DNA of 64,000 bases from Sceloporus undulatus (taxonomy: Eukaryota > Chordata > Lepidosauria > Squamata > Phrynosomatidae): NCBI RefSeq assembly GCF_019175285.1, contig NC_056524.1, positions 226,129,321 through 226,193,320 of the forward strand, in the 5' to 3' direction. The position numbers and the translations under genes were made by a program. This document shows positions 1 to 10,304 of this stretch, piece by piece. The notes under the pieces were generated by a model that was not told where the DNA came from, did no database searches, and was given only the letters and a program-made list of their open reading frames with translations. How positions within the stretch are numbered: the first letter of the stretch is position 1; every line of letters begins with the position of its first letter.

Positions 1-1295
1 AATGCAGAGACAAATGCATGGGGCTCTGCTGATGACAGCTGAAGATCATTCTGTGACAAAGATGAAACCTATTGAATTTATCAAACTATTCCAGATGTAG
101 TACCCTATAGATCTGTTGTATAACTAATCATTGTGCTGATTTATTACACTTATATCCCACCTTTCTCCCAAAATGGGATCAGACAGCTTCCAATAGTTTA
201 AAAACCAATAACAGCTAAAACATTGATTACAAAAATTAAAAGAGAATTAAAAAATAGTATTATTTAAAACATGGTAAAAAAAATTAAAAACATATTTAGA
301 TACAAAAATTGCAAAGGTAGCAACCCTCCCCCCATACATTACAATTATAGGACAAAATAATGGCATTTTGAAATAGTGCAGGTGCAGCAACACACACACA
401 CTGTTTTCTATTACATAGGTGCAAGCTAGAAAGGTGTGGATAACAGAAACAAATAAGTCCCAAAGATATGCCCAAAGCAACAGGAAAGCAAGATAAAGGC
501 AAAGGGAAAAAAATACTAGGAGGTGACACTTACAATGCACTCTGTGTTTATACCTACTTACCTTCCAATTGAATAATAATAGGGAAGGAGGAAATCCTGA
601 CAAGGTGAGAGTTAAAGGCCTAGCTTTTTAAAAAGGAGAAGAGGATTAGAGAACTATCTCTGCTTCACAAGTATGTAGTCTTGCAAATGTTTATGTAACT
701 TGGTGACATAACCTCCATCTGATAGAGATTGCACCTAAGCAGGCCATGATGTTCACCTTGAGAGGTGAACAAGGTATGTAGATAGAAGAAATCATGCTCT
801 CTGGAAAAGACATTTCTGGGAGGATCAGTTGGGAGGCTCTATTCGTTGTCATTCCATGGGTCTGACTTCATGCTCAAGGAGCTGTGGGAATTCCCTACCC
901 ACTGTGTACAAGAGTTCTTGGTCTCTGCCCTGATGGCGACCTTTGGCTTTTTAGCTTCATGATGCAGAAAAAGGGGTTAAAGATTAGATTAGACAGAAGA
1001 AGGGATGCAAGGAATTCCTGGTAGGCAACCTTGAGAACTGACACAAAGGCACATGTCCACACAAGAATACCTGGTGTTTTCAGGGCCCTGTTCCACTGGT
1101 ATTTGTAAAGGTGTAGCTGCTGTTCTGTTTCTATACAGCCAATACTATTATGCTGTATCCCATGCACACACTACACAGTACCAGGTACAGCAATGTTTAG
1201 AGTGGGTTGTACATGAAAAGCAGGTGGTGGTTTTGTAGTCACATGAGCTATTCTTGGACACATATTTTTCTCTCAGACTGATGCATGCACACCTA
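1..1295. other. Upstream intergenic DNA, mostly unassigned
   Basis: Bases 131-240 resemble the minus strand of a LINE 3' end (TATATCCCACCTTTCTCCC, the complement of the GGCGGGATATAA tail type) followed by A-rich DNA. I recognise no gene, RNA or element in the rest. Short open frames here show no domain and no splice context. Confidence 0.4.
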
Positions 1296-1390
1296 TACAG
1301 GTACTCCTGATACCTTTATTGGACCTACCAAAATGCACAATTACATGTTGCAAGCTTTCGAAGTCACCCTTAAAGTATAGTAACTATATC
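1296..1390 (-). mobile_element. Penelope-like element tail fragment
   Basis: Read on the minus strand, it gives GAAAGCTTGCAACATGTAAT and then a tail of the form GTGCATTTTGG...CCAATAAAGGTATCA. The same tail occurs at 37790-37835. The family call rests on that shared ribozyme-plus-tail structure. Confidence 0.5.
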
Positions 1391-2070
1391 TATATTTGCT
1401 CCCTAGTGCTCAGATGCTTCGAGAACATATGTCATCCTTTGCTACAGGTGCCTGAGGAAGATATTAAAAATATAATCAAGAGCTATTTGCAAGGTCGAGT
1501 ACTGCTGTGTTGCCTTTCAGGAACACTAATCTCTTTAGATAAATATCTGAGTAGTAGTTATCAGCTGTGCTGATGTATAGGTATAAATCAACATTAATTG
1601 CTGAGGCTTAAACTCAATTGTTAACTCATTGAAATAGTTGGGTTTGCATATTCTTGCAGAATATGGAGTAGTACTTTCATGACCTGTTGAAGCAGTGCAT
1701 AACTGAGTAGCAGTAGCTATGGATCAGATCATCATCCTATTACTACTGTTGTTCAGTTATGCATAACATTTGCAGATCATTGTACTCATTCATTTTCCAA
1801 GCAGCCTTTCAAGTTCTGTTATCTTGTGTGGAAGAGGACGAGTGAGAGATATTGATTTCCCACTCTAAAAAGTGGGATCTCTGTGCATATATCTCTGTTC
1901 CCATTTTCTGCCTCCTCCCTAACAAAAAGATTTCTGCCAAGCAAAGCTTTGTAGAGAGGTTGGACATCTGTCGCTCTTTGCAAACTCTCTCTGTGTGTGT
2001 ATGGGTGTGCCTGTGATCTGGCCATTGAAAAAACAACAACAACACTGACCTGTCAGCTTTGATTGATGGT
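1391..2070. other. Distal upstream region of the HES8-like gene
   Basis: I see nothing assignable apart from the weak RBPJ-like core near 1857 and a short GT run near 1990. Regulatory elements may lie here but cannot be told from background. Confidence 0.3.
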
Positions 2071-2102
2071 CACAAGCCTCTGGTCTCTCAACCCCTCTTG
2101 TG
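2071..2102 (+). promoter_or_regulatory. Two N-boxes (HES autoregulatory-type sites)
   Basis: CACAAG at 2071-2076 and its complement CTTGTG at 2097-2102 match the N-box CACNAG bound by HES repressors. The second overlaps the RBPJ site, which would let repressor and activator compete. The motif is short and could occur by chance. Confidence 0.4.
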
Positions 2103-2106
2103 GGAA
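2099..2106 (+). promoter_or_regulatory. RBPJ/Su(H) consensus site upstream of the HES8-like gene
   Basis: TGTGGGAA fits the RBPJ consensus YRTGDGAA. It lies 48 bp upstream of the TATA box, the usual arrangement in directly Notch-activated HES/E(spl) promoters. A weaker, oppositely oriented core (TTCCCAC, about 1857-1863) lies 240 bp further up. Confidence 0.6.
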
Positions 2107-2153
2107 AAAAGGGCCAGCCAAGCAATGCCCTCATTCACATGCTAATACCAGGC

Positions 2154-2159
2154 TATAAA
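2154..2159 (+). promoter_or_regulatory. TATA box of the HES8-like gene
   Basis: GGCTATAAATG sits 131 bp before the chosen start codon. It predicts initiation near 2184 and a 5' UTR of about 100 nt. Confidence 0.65.
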
Positions 2160-2284
2160 TGCAAGCAGGCCACTGCTGTCATGTAAGAGAAAGCCCAAGA
2201 AAGCAAGGGGAGCAGCCAGACCCCAAAAGGGCTTCTCCCTTTTTCTCCTTTAAGCCTTCCTTAGGGCAGGTGCAGTGGATTACA

Positions 2285-2347
2285 ATGACTGCTACAACCC
2301 TGGCCAATGGAGTGCAGAAACTTCCCAACACCAAAGAAGAAAGGAAG
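2285..2347 (+). CDS. HES8: HES8-like coding exon 1
   Basis: This exon encodes residues 1-21, starting MTATTLANG, and ends in phase 0 at a good donor (AAG|GTATGT). The start context has A at -3. It carries the short non-conserved N-terminus before the basic region. Confidence 0.85.
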
Positions 2348-5300
2348 GTATGTTGCATTTCATAAACGGCTCACTATTAAGCAATGGTTGGCTATGTATA
2401 TTCTGAAAGATTAAGCATATGCTATCTGCATGTAGTGTTTAATGTCCAAGTGGTTGCTATATGTTTCTGTGCTTTACTATGAGTCCCCTTCTGGTATGGC
2501 ACCTGTTTCTGAGCTATAGGCACTATAAGTAAACTTGGACCTACCTGAAGGTTAAGAAAGCAGGATACAAATTTTAATGTGTACACAAGCCCTGACAGTG
2601 TGTGAATTTATCCAGAGTTTTGAAATATTATGCTTCAGGATTATAAGTGCCAGCATCCTCAAGCCAACATGTCTGGTGGGTATTTTGGATTGGGGAATAT
2701 GGGAGTTGTTATCCAAAAAGAGAACATTTCCATGCTCTGTAATTCACTTTTATAGGTAACATGGAGCCCTATATGTCTATGTAAAATAAACTATATTTAC
2801 AGCACATCTAGATCATTTTAAAACGGCACTCTTTAATTTATAAGAAAAGATGGTGAAACTGACTGGATTTGATGATCTACCTGTTGGGATTAATTAAGTA
2901 ATTAATTAATTAATTTCAATTGTATGCCACCTTTCTCCCAGAAGGGACCCAAGGTGACTCACAGATAAAAACGTTTCCAAAAAATTACAATAAAATTTAA
3001 AACTGTCAAGATCATTTGAAGGGATCTCCATTGCATTATTTTAAGAAATGAAAATACAGTTGCAAATGGTCTCTTTAGTTGTCCAAAAGATTGATTAAGA
3101 TAGTGGATGGGCTGTGATTTTTTTTTAATTATAAAAATGGAACCTGGAAAAGCCACATATTAGTGGGAAGGCACATATTATTTTACAAATTAGTTTTTCT
3201 ATTGTGTACAGGACCAGCATGTTGTAGTAGTTTGAGTGTTGGATTATGACTTTAGAGACCAGGTTTTGAATCCCTGCCCAGCCATAGAAACCCTTTGGGT
3301 GACCTTGGGCAAGTCACTTGGGCGCGTTACAAACCACCCAAAACGGGTGGTCTGCCAGCGCCATCATTTGCTGCACCGAGGAGCGCCAGCGGCCAAACCG
3401 CGTGGCTCCTCAGCGGTGCAAAAAAGAAGCCCCAAAATGGCACCTCTTCTTGCGGCGCGCTAGTGACGCCGCAAGGCGCCAGTGGTGCACTCATGACATC
3501 ATTAGCGCCGCACGACATGCGGATGCTATGTGTCTGTGACGTCAAAATGGCGGCACCCATGTAGAACAGGTGCCGCCATTTTGTACGTACCCAGGACATA
3601 CTAGGTACTACTAACCCTAGTACGTCCTGGGGACGTACTTTACGCCCGTGCAGAACGGGCCATTCTCTCAGCCTCAGAAAAAGGCAATGGCAAACCCTCA
3701 CTGAATAATAAAATCCCATGACAAGGTCACGGTAAATCAGAAACTTCTTGAAGACACACACAGAGCTCATACACTGGACAGAAATACATCCACAGTTTGT
3801 TATTACTTCATTGTTAACTATTTAGATAACATGTACAGTCGGCCTTTCTTATACACTGATTTTTTATACATGGATTCAAGCATCCACAGTTTGAAAATGT
3901 TCCAAAAAAGTATAAATTTCAAATATCAAACCTTGATTTTCCATTTTTTATAAGGGACACCATTTTGCTATGTCATTAAATTTAATGGGACTTGAGCATC
4001 CACGGATTTTGTTATCCACGGGGGATCCTGAAACCAAACGCCAGTGTATAACAAGGGTCCACTGTATTCTGAAATCCTAATGAAAACTTACCAGAAAGCA
4101 AACCCCATCAATTTATAGTTATGATACATAGATTTGTGCAATCAGTTTGGCTTGTTGGGTTGTATGCAAGAGTGAACTAGATGAAGGAGAAACATAAGGA
4201 TGTGTATAAGAGAGAGTACGACAACTTCAGAGTTTAAATTCTGGTCATTGAGATTAACCAGTATTTTATTTATTAATTAGTTGCACTTATCCTTATTTAT
4301 TAATTCATTACACTTACCCTAACTTTCCACCATGTGCTCAAGGTGGCTTACATGGTTCCCTTCCTCCTTTGCTTTACTTTTGTAACAGCCCAGTGTGGGT
4401 ATATCAGGTAGAGAGACTGACTGGCCCAAGGACAGTTTGTGGCTCAATGGAAACTTAAATGTGGATCTCCCAAGTCCAGATGCAACACTCTAGATGTTAG
4501 GCAAGAGCAGTATCAGTTCTCATGAATAATTCACTGCCAACTGGAAAAAATAATCTGCTTGATCAAAGAACAAAAACATGTATTAGCTCCTAGTAAAATT
4601 TTACAGGTGGCTGAACTGCTTAGATCAACAGCCTCAGCCAAACATGCACATGGTTTAGATATATACAGTATACTAACATTGTCCCATTTCATCATTTCAG
4701 TTAAGAAAACCTTTGATTGAAAGGAAACGAAGGGAGAGAATTAACAATTGCTTGGACCAGCTCAAGGAGACAGTTGTTGGGGCCTTTCACCTTGATGTGA
4801 GCAATTTTTAAAAATACCTCTGCTTTCTCCCCAACCCCAGAATTCTGTTTAGTGTAACTGATTCCTTGTTACCATTTCATTTTGGTCTCTCATTTTAAAA
4901 TAGCAATCTAAACTGGAAAAGGCAGATATCCTTGAAATGACAGTAAAGCATCTCCAAAATATACAAAACAGCAAAACTATGGGTAAGTTGATTTATGAAC
5001 CTACATGATTTCATGCATTTATCTGTTTCTTATGTATAGAATGATGTTGCAACTCTCTTTAACTATGGCAGAGACAAGTAAGATGGGAAAGATGTTCAAA
5101 GCAAAATGAGTGTTCATAACTGAGAACATGTAACTTAATCTTAACTGCTCAGATTATAAATTCTAAAAAATAATGATACCAAAAGATTTTATCAGGGACT
5201 ATTGGATTCCATACTAACTATCAGATATGAAGTCCATTTGTTTAATCCCAACTAGGTGACTCATTGAATTGATGGGGCTTTCATAAGTGTCAGTTCAATA

Positions 5301-8300
5301 AATCCAATTGATCTACTGTGTCTGTGTGTGCATGTCTGTGTGTGAGCGTAGACACATATGTACTTTCAAGTCATCTGTCGATTTATGGCGACCATACATG
5401 TCACAGAGTTTTCTTAGGCAAGGAATACTCAAGAGTTCCTATGACCTACCACACCTGGTTAGTGGTCTCCCACCCAAGTAATAATCAGAGCAGACCCTTC
5501 TTAACTTTCAAGATCAGATGGGATCTGGTGCCTTTAGTGGAGATTAAACTGGGTATAGCCTAAGGCTATTACACAGATACAGCATTGTGATTTCACAGGA
5601 TTCAATAGGATGTTGCCATGGCAGTTCAAGAGGAATCATAGAGTTACAACTGTGTTAGCATGAAAGGACTCTAGGTTAGTAGGGTTGATCATACAATTCT
5701 TTTATGAACCTACATTGGTATCAGCTATTGTGCAGGAAGAGTGTTGATTGCATGGCGAAGTCCCATATAATCAGCAGTGAGCACATAGTCACATGAAATT
5801 GTTCATTTAGGAAGGGCATGAAGGGAGCCAAGTCCAAGGCCATTCAATGTAGCTGGAGTTGAGCAGGAAGTTGAAAGTGTACGTTTCCTATCCTGGACCA
5901 ACTTTCCAAACAATATACTAACAACACACATTGCATTACCTATCTGATGCTACATTTTGCCGTAATTCTGCTACTTCTGTGTAAGACACATGAAACTGCA
6001 TTTAATACACTGTAGAGTAAGTACAATTATACATATTTCTTGCCCACACTTCATCTTACCCCTCACTGAAAATAAACTTGAAAACAGCCTCTCCTCATTC
6101 TTTTATGTCTGTACATAAGGCTCTAGTTCACCTTAGAGTCGCCATAAGTCAAAAATAAGTCAACAACAACTTTGGCCATTCAGATGTTTTTTGTCTTCAA
6201 TCTCATAATCCTCAAACAGCATGGTTAATTGAAAGAGATTATGAGAATTATAGTCCAAAGGTTTACCAGCGCTGCTAGTATATAATCTTAGGAGTTTATT
6301 TCATGGCTTAATAAATCAGTTTACCTTTATCCAGCTTAAATCTGAGTTCAGGTGGCATCCTGATATTATTAAAAGTGTTTTGTCACCCGAATACAGCCTG
6401 GGCCCATCCCTGCTTCCAGGACCGCTCAATGCAGCTCTTTTCAGATCCAGGAGTTTTCCTGTTTTAAGAAAATGGCCGCCGGAGTGCTCCTGGAAGCAGA
6501 GATGGACCAGGGATGTATTTGGGAGGCAAATTTGGTGGCAAAAACTTCCTGATAATATCAGGATGCCACCCGATTTAAGCTTTAAGACGGATAGAGGTAA
6601 ATCGATTTATTAAACCATGGGATAAGCTTCTTAAACAGTACACGCACCTGCATATGACACTGCTTTCAGCATACGCTGAAAGTAGCGCCAGAAGAAGCGG
6701 TGCCATGTGCTGGAAGAAACAATGGTGCATGTGGCCATGGCGCACACATGCCACTGAGCTAGGCTTGCCATATCCCGCCTGGGGGCGGGACTTTCCCAGT
6801 TTGGGGCGGGGCCACACAGTCCCACCCCAGTTTGGCCCCTCCCCCGGGACCTCCCCCCCAGCAAGGCCCTGGAGGCAGCTCCAGCCCTCCCCATGGCTGT
6901 GTGCCACCCTCCCTCCCCACCTCCCTGCCTGGCTTAGCCTAGAGAGCAGGTCTTCAAAACATCTGCCACTCAGAGCTATTGCCAGCCCACTTGGTATATA
7001 TACCCTGCAAAAGGCCTTACTTTCTAGGATACAGTGAGCAAAGAAAAAAAGACCATAAATGGTTCCTGTTTCCCTGGGAGTCTAAATGCCTCATCTTTTC
7101 AATGTCTACCACTCAGTATTGTTGTAATTCTTTATCACAGGGTCGTTTTTGAGGCCCTAAACACCTTTACTTGTAATATGCAAATTTCTCCCGAAGCTGA
7201 CCAATGGGAAAGAAGCAGTCAGCCCTCCATTTGGGTTGGTTTTGAATGGCTTGGTGAAGGAAGAGATTTTGCCTTGCAAGTTGCTGGTAAATAATAGAAA
7301 GCTTTGGGGTTGCAAAAGGCTGCAGAAATAGTTTGACCCCCCCCCCTTAAACATCCATGGCTCAGTGCTATGGGATTCTGGGAATTGTAGTTTCTTGTGG
7401 CACCAGAGCTCTTTTGACAAAAGGAGACTGAATGGAGGCGTTGCCTGGCTGGGGGCAGAGCCTCTTGCCAGCAGTGAGAAGGCTGCGATGATGAGGAAAA
7501 GCAGGGGCTCCTCTGGTGGTCCTGGCCACTTCCCTTGGCTCCCTCCCTCCTCCTCCTCCTCCTCTCAGAGCTCATTCACACTCCCTGGCTTTTCTCTCCC
7601 CCCCCCCTGCACTTTGAGACCCCTTTAACTGCCAAAGCTCAATGCTCTGGAATGCTGGTGTCTGTGAGGCATTTGGCCTTCTCTGTCAGAGAGCTCTGGT
7701 GCCACAATAAACTACAATTCCCAGGATTCCATAGCACTGAGCCCTGGCAGTCCAAGCAGTGTGTTTTGGACACAGCGATCCTCCAAATGAATCCAGTCCC
7801 TAGCTTTTATATCTCTCACACACACTGCAGGAATAATAACCCACTTTAACTCAGTGCTAGGGAATCCTGGGAATGCTAGTGTTTGGGAGACATTGAGACT
7901 TCTCTGTCAGTGATGGCTCTGAGGTCACAATAGACTACAGTTCCCAGCATTCCCCAGCACTAACCCAGGACAGTTAAGTCACTCTCAAACTGGATTCTTT
8001 CCTCAGTGTGGATGCAGCTTTGGTGAGGAACGCTGGGCATTTCAGTCCAGCATTGTTTTATTTCTGCAGTGCATTTTGGATTAGAGACAAGGTGACCAGG
8101 CATCCTCCTCCTTTTCCAGGATATGCCCTCTTCTGTCACATTTCAAAATGTCCTCCATTTGGATCATGGCTAAGAAGCATGGATTTATAATTACATGGTG
8201 TTTCTAGCTTTTATTTTTGGCCATGTCCTACATATTTTTGCTTGGGTGCCCTACATTTTGGGGTGAGGGCATTGGTCACCTTGGTCAGAGAGCTTTCCAG

Positions 8301-9910
8301 GGGTTTAACTGCCATTCTGCTATGGTGCTGGAACAAACCACCATTCCCAGAATTCCATAGCATTCAGCCAAGACAGTTAAAGTGGTCTCAAACCAGATTA
8401 TTTCTCCAGTGTAGATGTAGCCCAAGCCTTTTGCCTCTCTTATGCCTGAGATTTCAAAGCCCAGCCTTGGCACCACAACAAACTACAAATCCCAGGATTC
8501 CATAGGCTGGAGTGATGAGAGTGAAAGCAGTGTGGCAGCAGCCTAAGTGTGCTTAATGCAGTTCTTAAGATGGTGCACCTCTTGCCTACAGAGTCTCACA
8601 AGACTTTTTTGTTTAACAACTTGTACCCACTAACTCCATTTCATGTCTCCTTTATTTAGTGGGGAGGAATACAGAGAAAACAAGTCAAAATGAAGGAAAA
8701 CCAAAGTCCCTTGACCAAAGGGTTTGGTTGTGGAATAAGCCTCTGAAATATGCAAGAGGCAATGTTAAAATAAAGCCATGTTCAATGCTCAAATGTGCTG
8801 TTTGGAATGGGGAGGGGGGGTGGCCAGAAAGGGAAGTACAGTACATTTCCGTGATCTGTCTACGAATAATGTCAAAATGTCCTCCATTTTGATCATGCCT
8901 AAGAAACATGCATTTATATTTCAAAAAAAGCCTCAATTTTTTGAGTGTCCTCCATTTTTATAAAATGTGTCCTACATTTGAAAATGTTGTCCTGCATTTG
9001 TCCTACATTTGTCCCGGTTTGGAGGTCCTCACTTATGGCAACCCTACACTGAGCCACCACGAGCATACGCGCAATTTATTTTACATGGGGGAGTCCGGAA
9101 CAGATCCCCCGCATAAAAGAAGGGCACACTGTACCTAGGTTTACAATCCAGATTAATACCTATTATCCTGGGAAAGAATATCAAATAAAATACTTAGATT
9201 TGGGGTTGATTTCTGGATGTCTTCCACATTATGAAGACACAGTCAGACAGTGTGTGTGTAATGGTTTGAGTATTGGACTAGGACTCCAGGAGAGTCCCAC
9301 TCTCTCAGCCAAAAAGGAAGGCAAATGACAATCCACCTCTGAATGAATATTGGCAAGAAAACTCTAGGATAAGGTTGCCATAAGTTTGTGCTGACTTGAA
9401 ACCACATAACAATAGCTACAAGACATGTTTAACTTTGAAAAAAATCTTGTTTGTATATAGCCAATAAATGAAAGCATCTCCTGTTCTCATCCAGCAGATT
9501 CTAAGATGGGCCTGGAAGCACAGCAGAGATACAGCACTGGATATATTCAGTGCATGCATGAAGTCCATAACCTCCTTCTGACCTGTGAATGGATGGACAA
9601 GACCCTTGGAGCTCGGTTACTGAACCACCTGCTCAAATCCTTACCAAGATCTAGTGAGGAAACTTGCAAGGCTGACTTGAGTCCTTCAACCCCTGGGAGT
9701 GCTGCCAAGGGGACTACAACAGAGCTGAACCTATCTCAGGATCAGTTTTACCCCATTGAAGACAGACAGGGAATTAAAAAGCCATTCCAGCCACAACTGC
9801 CTTCACACTGTAGTCACCACAAACCACCACCTTCCAGTCAGACCTTGCAGCCACATTTTGCACATAATGGTATCAGCATGGGGGCATTAGACATGTGGAG
9901 ACCATGGTAA
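2285..9910 (+). CDS. HES8: HES8/her8-like bHLH-Orange transcriptional repressor (4 exons, 216 aa)
   Basis: The CDS is join(2285..2347, 4701..4796, 4904..4982, 9498..9910), with GT-AG at every intron and phases 0, 0 and 1. The product has a basic region at residues 22-36 (RKPLIERKRRERIN, with the proline typical of HES proteins), a helix-loop-helix to about residue 75 (LEKADILEMTVKHL), an Orange domain at about 88-125 (RYSTGYIQCMHEVH), a low-complexity Pro/Gln/His-rich tail and a C-terminal WRPW. In this family WRPW recruits Groucho/TLE, so a nuclear DNA-binding repressor is expected. The ATG at 2285 is preferred: an in-frame ATG at 2159 overlaps the TATA box and would not be transcribed. The loop is shorter than in HES1/HES4, and the sequence resembles fish her8a and frog hes8 as I remember them. 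The class is certain; the exact orthologue is an inference. Confidence 0.85.
2889..3000 (-). mobile_element. LINE 3'-end fragment with (TTAA)n tail
   Basis: On the minus strand this reads a 3' end of the form CACCTTGGGTCC...GAGAAAGGTGGCATAC ending in AATTAATTAATT repeats. This is the L2-type tail seen several times in the window. It lies in HES8 intron 1. Confidence 0.5.
3213..3768 (+). mobile_element. Sauria-type tRNA-derived SINE split by a TIR element
   Basis: The SINE head (TAGTTTGAGTGTTGGATTA, then GACCTTGGGCAAGTCAC) ends near 3318. The body resumes at about 3662 (TCTCAGCCTCAG, GGCAATGGCAAACC) and ends in the BovB-like tail near 3768. About 340 bp of foreign DNA sits between, at the same internal point where intact copies elsewhere read straight through. 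Confidence 0.75.
3319..3661 (+). mobile_element. Non-autonomous TIR DNA transposon with CpG-rich interior and subterminal hairpin
   Basis: It interrupts the SINE at 3213-3768. It begins GGGCGCGTTACAAACC and its end, read in reverse, begins GGCCCGTTCTGCAC...GTAAAGTACG. The last 80 bp fold into a hairpin around CTAACCCTAGTAC. A second copy lies at 53440-53984. The superfamily is not identified and the target-site duplication is unclear. Confidence 0.6.
3836..4064 (+). mobile_element. Pogo/Tigger-like miniature element (family A)
   Basis: It is flanked by TA on both sides. It opens CAGTCGGCC and closes GGTCCACTG, with inner ATCCACAG / TGGATTCAAGCATCCAC repeats. Related copies lie at 25449, 38835 and 57674. 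It is in HES8 intron 1. Confidence 0.65.
4262..4400 (-). mobile_element. LINE 3'-end fragment
   Basis: Minus-strand reading gives GCCACCTTGAGCACATGG then a TTAATAAATAAGG-like tail, the L2-type 3' end. It is degenerate. Confidence 0.35.
4701..4796 (+). CDS. HES8: HES8-like coding exon 2 (basic region and helix 1)
   Basis: The acceptor is TTTCAG|TTAAG and the donor GAT|GTGAGC. The exon encodes 32 residues, LRKPLIERKRRERIN through the loop. The phase is 0 on both sides, matching the neighbouring exons. It is too short to appear as an open reading frame by length alone. Confidence 0.88.
4904..4982 (+). CDS. HES8: HES8-like coding exon 3 (helix 2)
   Basis: Intron 2 is only 107 bp (4797-4903). 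The exon opens with QSKLEKADILEMTVKHL, the conserved second helix of the HES bHLH, and ends after 79 nt at ATGG|GTAAGT, leaving phase 1. Confidence 0.88.
5356..5560 (-). mobile_element. 5S-rRNA-derived SINE
   Basis: The minus strand carries a 5S-like body (AGATCCCATCTGATCTTGAA, then TTACTTGGGTGGGAGACC) and a tail CGCCATAAATCGAC...TTGAAAG related to BovB. It matches the copies at 40651, 45946 and 46566. Confidence 0.65.
5570..5675 (+). mobile_element. Fragment of a palindromic DNA-transposon family
   Basis: GTTGCCATGGCAGTTCAAG, an AATCATAG run and GTGTTAGCATGAAAGGAC match the second arm of the element at 25002-25211. Confidence 0.45.
6290..6632. mobile_element. Miniature element with TIRs of about 65 bp
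   Basis: Left arm CATGGCTTAATAAATC...GGTGGCATCCTGATATTAT (from 6302) is mirrored on the opposite strand at the right (to 6619), and weaker similarity extends the arms to about 6290 and 6632. The interior includes the inverted words GGCCCATCCCTGCTTCCAGG / CTGGAAGCAGAGATGGACC. No transposase is present. Confidence 0.6.
7320..7430 (+). mobile_element. Palindromic DNA-element fragment
   Basis: Words such as CTATGGGATTCTGGGAATTG and GGCACCAGAGCTCTTT are shared with the copies at 7625, 7823, 20320 and 27463. Confidence 0.45.
7625..8545. mobile_element. Cluster of palindromic DNA-element copies (three or more)
   Basis: Copies at about 7625-7790, 7823-8023 and 8285-8545 share CAGAGAGCTCTGGTGCCAC, CCCAGGATTCCATAGCA and the end motif AGTGTGGATGCAGC. 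Between them (8086-8280) lies a GTGACCAGGCAT...TCCTCC repeat copy. The arms pair with each other in each copy. Confidence 0.5.
8086..8280 (+). repeat. Copy of the GTGACCAG/TCCTCC repeat family
   Basis: It reads GTGACCAGGCATCCTCC, CCTTTTCCAGGATATG, AAATGTCCTCCATTTGGA. It is the same family that forms the array in HES6 intron 1. Confidence 0.6.
8795..9035 (+). repeat. Second HES8-intron copy of the TCCTCCATTT family
   Basis: AAAATGTCCTCCATTTTGAT, GTGTCCTCCATTTTTAT and CCTACATTTGTCCCGG are present. It ends just before a truncated miniature mariner. Confidence 0.55.
9047..9131 (-). mobile_element. Truncated miniature mariner/pogo element (family C)
   Basis: It is flanked by TA. On the minus strand it begins CAGTGTGCCCTTC, then GCGGGGGATCTGTTCCGGA, matching the start of the copy at 21485. 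Only 85 bp remain. Confidence 0.55.
9249..9412 (+). mobile_element. Sauria-type SINE, internally deleted
   Basis: ATGGTTTGAGTATTGGACTA, CTCTCTCAGCC and GGTTGCCATAAGTTTG mark head, body and BovB-like tail. The middle box-B region is missing. Confidence 0.55.
9498..9910 (+). CDS. HES8: HES8-like coding exon 4 (Orange domain and WRPW)
   Basis: The exon completes a split GAT codon and carries the Orange domain and the terminal DMWRPW followed by TAA. The acceptor is a tandem CAGCAG (9492-9497). Use of the first AG would add one alanine without changing frame. Confidence 0.88.
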
Positions 9911-10210
9911 AAAAATAGTCTTAAAAAAAACTGATTTCTAATATTAGACCTTCTTTTATATGTATCTTATAGATATGTCTCTTTAAAACACTTTTTGGAG
10001 CAGATCTGCTCCTGTAGGTGTACTAAAGACCAGGGTACTTCAAGCCGAAGTTAACCTCTACGTAGCCTGCATTGTAGAAGGCTGCTATTATAATGTATTT
10101 ATTTAATGCATATAAATTATTATATAGAATTTTCTCTTGGGCCCTTCTTAGTGTAAATGACTTACGTAATGTTCTTTTTCACATGTTATTAAAAGAATTA
10201 ACCATTGATT

Positions 10211-10302
10211 AATAAAAATAGGAACAGTGCTCCGTCTCTCATTAATCATAGGTTTATTGTAGCTCCTTTTCTAAATATACCCATGCTTTTTGCCAGAATA
10301 AA
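10211..10302 (+). terminator. Candidate polyadenylation signals of the HES8-like gene
   Basis: AATAAA occurs at 10211-10216 and again at 10297-10302, about 300 and 390 nt after the stop codon. Either gives a 3' UTR length typical for a HES gene. The choice cannot be made from sequence alone. Confidence 0.5.
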
Positions 10303-10304
10303 AT

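Larger units (their letters stand above)
4983..9497 (+). other. HES8-like intron 3 (4.5 kb), repeat-filled
   Basis: It holds a 5S-SINE, a long-TIR element, palindromic element pieces, two copies of the CCTACATTT/TCCTCCATTT family, a miniature mariner and a partial SINE, all listed separately. The GC-rich block at 6660-6960 and the stretch 7030-7320 show nothing I can name. Confidence 0.5.

Noticed and set aside
2159-2284. In-frame upstream ATG extending the HES8-like protein by 42 residues
   Set aside because: It overlaps the TATA box, and the extension has no HES-family similarity.
3327-3770. 147-codon minus-strand open frame
   Set aside because: It lies across a CpG-rich TIR element and a SINE; mobile DNA with no transposase motif.
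2285-9910. Calling the first gene HES1 or HES4
   Set aside because: The loop lacks the SSRH-type residues of HES1/HES4, the protein is short, and its position beside HES6 fits HES8/her8 better.
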